Origin: Halobacteriales archaeon YIM A00013
GTDB taxonomy: Archaea > Halobacteriota > Halobacteria > Halobacteriales > Haloarculaceae
NCBI GenBank assembly: GCA_025041195.1
Contig: JAKCFM010000002.1
Span: 186,001 to 250,000, forward strand
Direction: 5' to 3'
Length of the DNA stretch: 64,000 nt
Position 1 is the stretch's first letter; the number at the start of each line of letters is the position of its first letter. A model generated the notes under the pieces. The model was not told the DNA's origin, searched no databases, and was given only the letters and a program-made list of their open reading frames with translations. The position numbers were made by a program, and so were the translations under genes. Positions 1 through 8,300 of the stretch are shown in pieces.

Positions 1-656
1 TGCGTATCGTAATACTCGATAGCCTCCCGGGTGATGATGGCGACGCTCCGACCTGGTGCAGAGTCACGGCCCTTGCTGCCGCCGATAACGGGCGGCTTTC
101 CCGTCACAACGCCAGGTATCGTTTCACCCTCCTGCATTGAGTACGCATCCATTAGCCAGGCCATCGTTTGTGGGTCCGTCCCCATATCCGGCGCAGGAAT
201 GTCTTTTGTCGGTCCGATCACTGATCGGAGCTCGTCAGTGAATCGCCGCGTCAACTGTTCTTTCTCCGCAATGGTGAGATCCTTGGGATTCACCGCGATA
301 CCACCTTTCGCACCACCGAACGGAATGTCCATGACGGCACATTTCCAGGTCATCAACATTCCCAGACCAACGCACTCCTCACGTGTCACGTCAGGATGGT
401 ACCGAATTCCACCCTTGAACGGGCCACGAACGCTGTCGTGCTGGGCGCGATACCCGGTGTACACTTCCACGTCGCCATTCTCGCGCTCGATCGGAATGGT
501 GACCTCATGGACTTTTTTTGGGTGTTTGAGCCGCTCGACGATGTTCTGATCGATGTCATAATGGGTGGAAGAATGCTGGAGCTGGCGGCGTGCCGTTTCC
601 AGTGCAGACTCCGGTTCATCATGCTCGTCGTCGGTAGACGGTGATGGTGTAGCCAT
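1..656 (-). CDS. gdhB: Glu/Leu/Phe/Val dehydrogenase (glutamate dehydrogenase), 3' end cut by window
   Basis: NAD(P)-dependent oxidative deamination of glutamate, or its reverse, in the cytoplasm. I translated the minus strand from the ATG at 656 and it stays open to the window edge, giving 218 residues. It reads [19 protein letters not shown] at the start and contains the family motifs [11 protein letters not shown] (substrate-binding lysine) and [12 protein letters not shown] (catalytic lysine). The dimer-core half is present and the Rossmann NAD(P) domain lies outside the window. The start lies one base after the stop of the zinc-ribbon gene at 658-801, so the two are probably co-transcribed. 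Family assignment is secure. The exact substrate preference and the paralogue letter are inferred. Confidence 0.92.
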   Translation of the reverse strand, partial: MATPSPSTDDEHDEPESALETARRQLQHSSTHYDIDQNIVERLKHPKKVHEVTIPIERENGDVEVYTGYRAQHDSVRGPFKGGIRYHPDVTREECVGLGMLMTWKCAVMDIPFGGAKGGIAVNPKDLTIAEKEQLTRRFTDELRSVIGPTKDIPAPDMGTDPQTMAWLMDAYSMQEGETIPGVVTGKPPVIGGSKGRDSAPGRSVAIITREAIEYYDT

Positions 657-657
657 G

Positions 658-801
658 TTATTCGATCGGTGTTCGGCGATTTCGCATTTCACCCGCACAA
701 CCTGGGCAGTTGCCAGGACGATTCTCCGCAAGCACAATGGTTCCACATTCGAAGCACTCATACGGCGATTCCTCGGCCGGATTTGTATCTACATCCCTCA
801 T
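658..801 (-). CDS. Small rubrerythrin-like zinc-ribbon protein (47 aa)
   Basis: A 47-residue protein starting [20 protein letters not shown] and ending NRRTPIE. It has two CxxC knuckles (CFEC at residues 16-19 and CPGC at 32-35) in the arrangement of a rubredoxin/rubrerythrin-like metal ribbon. Haloarchaea often encode such mini-proteins annotated as rubrerythrin-like domain proteins. The stop TAA is separated by a single base from the ATG of the glutamate dehydrogenase gene, so this is a two-gene unit. A TATA-like element lies 55-65 nt upstream. It could be an electron-transfer or zinc-binding accessory protein. No function is shown by the sequence. Confidence 0.8.
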   Translation of the reverse strand: MRDVDTNPAEESPYECFECGTIVLAENRPGNCPGCAGEMRNRRTPIE

Positions 802-856
802 ACGTGATCGAGAGTCCCACTCTGGTGTGCGGGAATCTCTGTAAATACAATAATGA

Positions 857-866
857 GTATATAAGG
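857..866 (-). promoter_or_regulatory. TATA box for zinc-ribbon/gdh unit
   Basis: The minus-strand sequence CCTTATATAC lies 56-65 nt upstream of the ATG at 801, inside an AT-rich stretch (841-900). A start site about 27 nt downstream would give a leader of roughly 35 nt. Confidence 0.5.
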
Positions 867-997
867 GTATATTCAGGAGTTGATTATTAAATCACTATGA
901 GATATTGATGGTTTACTATGCAAGTCCGCACTCTTGCTGCAGTAGGAACTCTGGATCGTTATTGCACCGATGAGAACCAGCGAACACCTGTGCTGGG

Positions 998-3889
998 TCA
1001 CTCCGATGGTCGTGTGACCACGTGCGTGTGGTCGTCGATCAGTGCAACGAACAGCTTCCGTTGAGCGGTTCGAATATGTTGATAGAAGGCCTGTGGGGAG
1101 ATGTTTAATGAGTCCGAAACAGTTTCACCCGACGCCTTTCGCGGTGACTCGAAATAGCCGCTGTAATATGCCGTCTCCAACACTTCGAGCTGTCTGTCAG
1201 TCAATTGATCGAGGACTGATGTGTAGAACCCGTGTTCGGATGTCTGCTCACGCGTTTGCTTCGAAACCAGTTCGACGTCGCCAAAGCGCTCTCTGACGAA
1301 CTGTGTGATGGTTCTGACGTCGACACGCCCGGGAATGTCAACGACCAGTTCAGCGCTCGACTGCGATGCCGTCGCACTCTGGAGGACGGCACCGTGGTCT
1401 GCGAGCTCTGTCGCGAGAAACGCCGCTGACAGCTCGACTCGTAGCAACCCCCTGGAATCACTGCCGTGGATCCGTTGTACCCCCGTAACAACCGTACGAC
1501 GTTCAATTGCATCGACGACGTCCGCAAGCGGTGCATCCTCGATGCTGAGGAACACGTACGTGCCGGTGGTGGTCTGCTGAACACCGCCCTCGTAGGTGAT
1601 CGTACACGCAGCAGCGGTGGCAAGCTGTGTGAGTATAAAAGAACGGTCTGTGACCACGTAGTTGAGCCGCGTTACTGCTGTCGTGAGAAGCGCACGCTTT
1701 CGTTCGCAGGCGCTGATTGCTGCAGCGATCGTCTCACCAAGTTCTGCGAGCACCGTCTGGACCGTTTCATCGAAGGCGTTTGGCGTGTCCCCATACACAG
1801 TTAGCACACCGTATGAGAGATCGTTGTACACGAGCGGGACGCTCAGTACGGAAAGTAAATCACATGAGATTGCGTCCTTGCGCCACGGGGCCACACGAAG
1901 GTTTTCACCAACGTTTGCGACGAGCGTCACCGCTCCTGTTGTAGCCGTTCGTCCGGCCGGTTCCACGCCCGCTTTCCCCGCAGGAAACGACTGAGTATCG
2001 AGATATCCACGATCGACTCCCCCCCACGCTTGCGGGATCACTTCGTCTGTTGTGGCTTCGAGCCGTCCGATCCAGGCGAATCGAAAGCGTCCATCGTCCG
2101 AGAGCAGATCACAGACCGTGTGGACGATTTCATCGCGAGTTTCGGACTGTACGAGGGCCTGATCGATCACGCGAATGGTTTCGTTGATCTGATTGAGTGT
2201 GGTGAGCTGATCGTTCTGCCGCTGAAGCTCGCGGTCCTGTTCTCGAAGCCGTGACTCTCGATTGAGACGATCGAGTGCTGCCTCAGCAGTTGCAGCAAGC
2301 AGATCTGCGAGTTCCCGCGTGACGTCGTCAAAGGAGTCACTCTCAGTCGACCCAGCCATAAACACGCCGTGAGTTCCGAGCGGAATGTACGCCACACTCC
2401 GAAGGTCAGTTGCCCGATTCCTGAGGCGATCTGCATCGTGGACGTTGTTGAAAAAACAAGCCTCATTCTCGACGAAGCTGTGGCTAGTGAGATCACGACC
2501 ATCCGCGTGAATGGGGACGAGCGGCCCATGGGCAGCACGCATTCCTGGTGAGGACGCTGTAGCACGGAGTTGGTTTTCATCAGTGTCGAAGCGATACACT
2601 GCACTCGCATCGAGCTCAAGGACATCGGCGGTGTCAGCAACGACGTGCTGGGCGATCTCCTGATGGGTTTGGGCGTACAGAAAGTCCCGAGCGGTCTCCT
2701 GAAGGGTTGTCAGTGCTTGTTCGCGCTGCTTTCGCTTCGTGATATCTCGACAGCTGTACAATACCGTCCCATCCTGTATTGCAACTTCTCGTACATTCAC
2801 AAGCAACGTGTGCTCGTTGCCAGCCTTGTCCGTGGCTGTCGTCTCGATATTCTTCAGTACGCCTTCGGAGGCAAGTTCATCGCGGTCGAAAAGATTCTCG
2901 CCGAGCAGGGTTTCGATCGTGCCCAGTTCGCGGATTTCTTCGGCAGTGTATCCAAAGATGAAGTGGACGTTTGGACAGACATAGGTGTACTCGCCATTCT
3001 CGTCGGTGATGAGAACGGTATCTGTCATGTTGTTGAGCGTGACACGGTGGAGCTCCTCGGACTGTCGAAGCTCACGTTCGAGACCAACACGGTCGGTACT
3101 GTCGACACTGTTTACGATAATCGAAACCAGATCGCCGTATTCGTCGGTAACAGGCTGAACAGAAAGTTCGAGGACGCTTTCACCTGGCACGGCGTCTTGG
3201 ATCAGGACTGCGTTCCCGAACTCACCGTCGCTCGCCGTATCGACGAGGCTGCGGATATCGGCTCTCGCCTGACTGTCTCCGTGCCACCAGGGGAGCTCCC
3301 AGAACGGATCACCGATTACAGCCTCAACGTTTGCGTCTACCGCCTCGCGAGCTGCCTGATTGACGCGCGTGAGCATGCCGTCGGGATCAAGCACCCACGT
3401 TGCCGATCTGGCGTCGTGGAAAATAGCATCAAACTGCCGTGCACGCTCGCGCTGCGTGGTCAACCGCTGTGCGTCCCGGAGTGCATGTTCAGTTCGGTGT
3501 TTGATATCTTTGAGAGTTTCTTTGGACAGCTCTGTCACGGCGATGTAGTCGGTGACACCGGCTTCGATGGCTTTACTGGCGATCTGCTCACTGCCGTTTG
3601 CTGTTCCAAGCAGTATTGGCAATGTTGTGGTCGTGTTGCGAAGTTCACGAATGAGGTCGATACCGGTGGCTTCTGGAAGCAAAAAGTCAGTTATGATGCA
3701 GTCAATCTCGGACCGTCGAAGCGTCTGGTGTGTCTCTGTTACGGTCGAAACACTGTGGACCGTCGCCTCTGACTGCGCTCGAAGGATAGCGGCGAAAGAC
3801 GCAGTCCACTCTGTGTCACCGACAACGATGATGGCAGACGTATCAAGGATACTATTAGATTTGGGGCTCATGTGGAACGCATACCGCAC
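998..3889 (-). CDS. Response-regulator/PAS/GAF protein with HTH_10 output (bacterio-opsin activator type)
   Basis: Multidomain cytoplasmic sensor-regulator of 963 residues. In order: a receiver domain (about 15-130) with the phospho-acceptor Asp68 in IITDFLLPE; two PAS domains (about 145-265 and 275-385); a GAF domain (about 395-545); a short coiled coil (about 545-580); a second GAF domain (about 585-735); a Bat-type ligand/dimer module (about 745-875); and a C-terminal HTH_10 (about 888-945, LTDRQLEVLETAYYSGYFE). There is no histidine-kinase domain, so phosphorylation must come from a separate kinase and the output is transcriptional. Met7 (position 3871) is an alternative start. A TATA-like TGATATAACC at 3924-3933 would give a 13-nt leader to the Met1 start. 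Target genes are unknown. The nearest genes give no functional link. Confidence 0.88.
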   Translation of the reverse strand: MRYAFHMSPKSNSILDTSAIIVVGDTEWTASFAAILRAQSEATVHSVSTVTETHQTLRRSEIDCIITDFLLPEATGIDLIRELRNTTTTLPILLGTANGSEQIASKAIEAGVTDYIAVTELSKETLKDIKHRTEHALRDAQRLTTQRERARQFDAIFHDARSATWVLDPDGMLTRVNQAAREAVDANVEAVIGDPFWELPWWHGDSQARADIRSLVDTASDGEFGNAVLIQDAVPGESVLELSVQPVTDEYGDLVSIIVNSVDSTDRVGLERELRQSEELHRVTLNNMTDTVLITDENGEYTYVCPNVHFIFGYTAEEIRELGTIETLLGENLFDRDELASEGVLKNIETTATDKAGNEHTLLVNVREVAIQDGTVLYSCRDITKRKQREQALTTLQETARDFLYAQTHQEIAQHVVADTADVLELDASAVYRFDTDENQLRATASSPGMRAAHGPLVPIHADGRDLTSHSFVENEACFFNNVHDADRLRNRATDLRSVAYIPLGTHGVFMAGSTESDSFDDVTRELADLLAATAEAALDRLNRESRLREQDRELQRQNDQLTTLNQINETIRVIDQALVQSETRDEIVHTVCDLLSDDGRFRFAWIGRLEATTDEVIPQAWGGVDRGYLDTQSFPAGKAGVEPAGRTATTGAVTLVANVGENLRVAPWRKDAISCDLLSVLSVPLVYNDLSYGVLTVYGDTPNAFDETVQTVLAELGETIAAAISACERKRALLTTAVTRLNYVVTDRSFILTQLATAAACTITYEGGVQQTTTGTYVFLSIEDAPLADVVDAIERRTVVTGVQRIHGSDSRGLLRVELSAAFLATELADHGAVLQSATASQSSAELVVDIPGRVDVRTITQFVRERFGDVELVSKQTREQTSEHGFYTSVLDQLTDRQLEVLETAYYSGYFESPRKASGETVSDSLNISPQAFYQHIRTAQRKLFVALIDDHTHVVTRPSE

Positions 3890-4152
3890 TTGTCGTAAAC
3901 GAGGTCTACACGCTGGATGATGCGGTTATATCATCGGTTACCCACCGACCAGGCAAAAATTGTTTCCATTTACTAGCTAACCCATATCGGTACTGGAATG
4001 TCGATATGCGCCAGTATATCGCTGGAATTCGCGTTCGGTAAGTTCGTCATCACCACTGATCAATCACGTATCAGTTCGCTCTACCACACCGGTTTGGGGC
4101 GGTCGTCGTATTATTGCGAAACATCCTGTCGGTAACCAATTGGCAAAAGAAC

Positions 4153-4160
4153 ACTTAATA
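4153..4160 (+). promoter_or_regulatory. TATA box, leaderless start of NucS-like gene
   Basis: ACTTAATA is centred about 26 nt before the ATG at 4183, the spacing expected when the transcript begins at the start codon. The rest of the 3890-4182 gap shows no recognisable gene. Confidence 0.5.
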
Positions 4161-4182
4161 TGATTTAGCTAATTGGCACATT

Positions 4183-5235
4183 ATGCTCAGAATCGAAGGA
4201 CAGGAAACAACTGAACTTATTGCAACTGAATTAAGTACAGAACAACTTAACGAAGACGATTTGCGAGAATGGGTGATCGACAATCCAGCCGAGATTCTCG
4301 GCGAAGAACTCCTTATTATTGGTCGAGAGGTTGGAGTGGCAAATCTCGGTGATGGGATAGATATCTTGGCGATTGATACTGAAGGGACTGTCGTCGTTGT
4401 GGAACTCAAACGGGGGGCGCTCCGACGCTCCGTGGATTTTCAGGCGCTGAAATACGTTTCATACGTTTCTCGCTGGTCGTACGACGATATCAAACAACAG
4501 TTTGAAATGTTTCTACAGTCCGAATGGGGAGCGACGCTCCACGGTGACGATGCATCGTTTGCCGAAACCCTTGAGGCGTTTTGTGATGATGATTATGAGC
4601 TCAATGGAACACAGCGTATCTTCTTGGTTGGCAGCAAAGTCAGGGAACGAATCGGGAGTGTCGTTCTCTGGTTGCGAGAGCAGGGGATCGATACGAGCAT
4701 TGTCCAGTTTTCAATCTACAAGGACCGGTCCGATGACCTCTACCTCGATTCGAAGACGCTTGTACCAACCTCTGATCTAGAGAAGTTCGAAACGGGGGAT
4801 TCTCCGTCCGACAATCCGTGGAAGGTGAACGGAAAACGGTGGCATCTCGAAGAGCGGACGAACGAGAACACGCCTGCACTCGTCCAGCAGCTTGTCGATT
4901 CGATGACTGAAATCCCCGTCCTGGACGGTCCAAGTTGGACACAGAAAATCTACATTGCGTTTCGAGTGGATGGGACAAACCGGGTATTATTGCGGACCCG
5001 GGCAAACTCCGTCCAGGTTGATGTTCGTGATTTCCCTGTCGAAGACGAAGATGATCTGCTGACAACTGCCACAGCCCTCATCGATGATCGAGAGCGCGTA
5101 CGATTGGATACGGAGTTTCAGGGGAATCGAACCCGACTGCAGATTAAATGCATACCTGCTGATGAATTCGACCACGAAGAATGGGTAGAATTTATAAAAC
5201 ATCTTCTCCGCGAAGATCGAGAGGGCGCGAACTGA
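4183..5235 (+). CDS. NucS/DUF91-type nuclease-domain protein
   Basis: 350 residues. The N-terminal 110 residues match the catalytic core of the endonuclease NucS (DUF91) and RecB-like nuclease fold: Asp60 in GDGIDILAID, the Glu74-x-Lys76 pair in VVVVELKRG, and Gln87 in FQALKYVSYVS. These are the metal- and phosphate-binding positions of the family. In canonical archaeal NucS the nuclease domain is C-terminal after a beta-sandwich DNA-binding domain. Here the order is reversed and about 230 residues of unrecognised sequence follow, so this is probably not the mismatch-repair NucS. The C-terminal part may bind DNA or a partner. The gene is monocistronic and convergent with the large fusion gene. 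The nuclease call is from motifs, and the biological role (repair or defence) is open. Confidence 0.8.
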   Translation: MLRIEGQETTELIATELSTEQLNEDDLREWVIDNPAEILGEELLIIGREVGVANLGDGIDILAIDTEGTVVVVELKRGALRRSVDFQALKYVSYVSRWSYDDIKQQFEMFLQSEWGATLHGDDASFAETLEAFCDDDYELNGTQRIFLVGSKVRERIGSVVLWLREQGIDTSIVQFSIYKDRSDDLYLDSKTLVPTSDLEKFETGDSPSDNPWKVNGKRWHLEERTNENTPALVQQLVDSMTEIPVLDGPSWTQKIYIAFRVDGTNRVLLRTRANSVQVDVRDFPVEDEDDLLTTATALIDDRERVRLDTEFQGNRTRLQIKCIPADEFDHEEWVEFIKHLLREDREGAN

Positions 5236-5326
5236 AATCCCCGCGTCGTCAAGGGAGGACGAGCTGGTATCCAGCACTGCACTGGGAGCAATCCCCGTCG
5301 GTTCGGAAGGAATTGAGCACTCACAC

Positions 5327-8300
5327 CTAGTAGTCTCGAACGTCGACGACGAACCAGCTAAAGGCACGCAACATCATTTTCGCCTGTGACGCGTCAAGGA
5401 CGTCGTCCACTGGTTCCCAGGCATCATCGACTATCGCACGAGCGTAGTCGTAGCACCAATCGACAGCGCCACAGCCCTCTACGAGATCGATGATCCGATG
5501 GATATCCATTGCTTCGTCTTCGGCCTGCAGTTCCTGATACAACGTGGTTCGCTCTGGTTCATCGAGCACCTGCAAGGCTCGGACGATGGGTGCGGTGACT
5601 TTCCCTTCCATGAGGTCTTCGCCGTGTTCTTTCAGGTCGTGTTCGTACCCACGAAGATTGATCGCGTCATCGACAATCTGGAAGGCGAGCCCTAACGCAA
5701 AGAAGTATTCACCGATGATTGTTTCCGCTTCAGGACTTCCATTCCCGAGAACAACGCCCAGTCTGGCAGCAAACATCGCTGGTACGCCGCTCTTGAGCCG
5801 GTGCGTCGCACAGAGATTTTCCCACAGCGGTTCAAACTCTCCCGTTTCGAGACAGTCCGGCACCACATGTTCCCAGCCGCGAATATCCATTCCCTGACCT
5901 GCGTGGGTTGCCCGCATCGAAAAGTTGTGCAAGCGATAAAACCGGAGCCACTGTTCATCGGTTGGATCGACGGCTTCAAGCATGGGTTCGCACACAAAAT
6001 ATCCGGCTGTTCCGGCATTGATCGCGGTTGCATCACCGTAGATTGTGTGGGCTGCCGGTCCACCACGTCGCACGTCCGAGTTGTCCTCTACGTCATCGAC
6101 GATCAAACTCCCCGTATGAATGAGTTCGAACAATGCAAGCGCTGGCCGTAGCTCCTGTGGATCACCGCCGACGGCATCAGCACAGAGAAGGAGGCACATC
6201 GAGCGCCAGCCCTTCCCACCCCGGTCGATGATCGTTCGAAGCGGCTGTACGATTGCGTCGACGAATGCCTCCGTGTCAACCCCTCGCATTAACGTATCGT
6301 ACTCATCACGGGCAATGAGAGCCTGTATCCTGTCATCGGACATATCTTTGAGCGGCAGTTGCTCTCGCACAGATCGCTGGACTTCGCGGCTCACGTCGTC
6401 AAGGAACGTTCGGTAGTGTGATCGGTCACCGCCGTTTCCGTACTGTGCACACATCCCGACTCCTCCGATTTTGTTCCCATTGTGGTCACCCCTGACCACA
6501 ATCGGTCCGTTCCAGAACCCGGGCTGTGCAATGATCGTTCGGTATTCCTGATCGTCGTCAATCGCCCGGATATCGATATCGATATCTAACGCCGGTACCG
6601 TCAGCGTCCACTCGACCCCGTACTCGGTGTACGTCCGCATACTCGACCACCGACGCTGTTGTTCGAGCGTTCCCGTGTGTCGGCTGCGATCCCCATCTGG
6701 ACCGACGTACATGATGTCGGTATCGTGGAGCCGCTCGTCGTTCGTGAGATCGATTACTATCGCAGCATATAGCTCTGCCTCATTGTCGAGATGGATCCTG
6801 AACTGCGTTCTGGAGTGGAGGTTGTCGAGGGCCGCTCCGGCATCCGAATCCCCACCGAACTGATGATTGTACCATCCAGACCCAGCAACTGACTCGCGTT
6901 CACCGTCGAAAACGACGTGCCCCGTAACGTCCAGACGCGTATACGAGTAGGAAAACAGTGACGACCCGGCTGTAACGCCTCGCATGATGCCGTCTTCGAG
7001 CGGTAACACTGGTTCTTGTTGTGGATCGAATCGCAACGAGAATCCGAATCCATCGGTGCTGTTTTCGCTATCGAGTTCAATGTAATAGCTCTCATCCTCC
7101 TTGTCGATAGAGAGATCGCCTATCGAGTAGTCAAACTCCTCGCGTGGAATCTCTGGTTCGCTGGTGGCCATCGCATCTGGGTCTGGGAACACATCCGTTT
7201 CGTAGACCTCTCTGAGAGCACGGCTGAAGTAATCTGTTGTGGGGGCGCTAGACAGTTCTGGTACGAGATGTCCCGGGGTCCGAGGATCGCCGATCGAGCG
7301 TTCGTATTTCTCGCCGTTGGATCCTATATGGGCTCCAAGATTGGCATGGGCCAGTTTTTCATCATCAACCTCACGCTCGGAAAGCAACGAGAATACTGAA
7401 AGTCTGTCGCCAGCCTCGGTTTCGAGAGATGCCTGAAAGTTCCACCGCTCAATGCTTGCAGTCTCGTGTGGACAGTCGTGCGTTTCCACAGCAAGTGGTC
7501 TGTTCTTTGCTGGCCAGTCGGTGTTGAACGCCGGGAATGCTTGCGAGGTGGCGTTGATCGTTTCGAGAAATGTATCCCGTCGCTCGATCGTTTTACCGGC
7601 ATTAGTCTCTGGCTCATTGAGAAGCGCGACCCCCGCCAGCTTGCGTTTGTGCCAGTCGGCGATCGGTAGCGAATCGATAAACCGTATTGCCAGGTGGTCC
7701 CGCTGTCGATTGCTCTGCTGAGATTCGAAATGGTCTTCAAAGGCGTTGATAGCGGTTTCGACGCCGTTTTCCGCAGCAAGTGCCGTTCCAACTGCTTGTG
7801 CGCGTTGCTGAAATGACGAATCCATGATCCGTTCAAGATGATGGTCAAATCCATCCGCTGGATTTCGAACGTGAATTCCGGCACCCTCTCGTTCGATCCA
7901 CTCTGCCCACTGTGGCATGTCGGCCCAGGTGACGGAGGGGACAATGATCGCGGGAGTTCCGGCACGCATACACGCAGCCGTCGTGCCGGCTCCACCGTGG
8001 TGGATGACCGCGCGACAGTGTTCGAAGAGTGCCTCGTGTGGCACTGCATCAATCTGGTAGGCCCACGACCGTACTGACGTTGGAACGTTCGATCCAATTG
8101 CGATACACCGGTGCCCAGATCGTTGAATCGATCTGAGAAGATCCTCAGCCCACGGTGCTCCATCGTCATCGAAAATAGCGGCACTCCCGAAATTGAGACA
8201 GATCGGCGCTGGACCATCGGTCAGAAAATCACGTGTGGCTCTATCGAGCGATTGATCCGCCGTCACCGTGTCTTGAATCTGCCAGAAGCCTGTCGTTTCA

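Noticed and set aside
2570-3772. 400-codon plus-strand open frame
   Set aside because: Lies antisense within the REC-PAS-GAF regulator, whose domains are unambiguous. The antisense product has no recognisable motif. Long antisense frames are common in GC-rich haloarchaeal genes.
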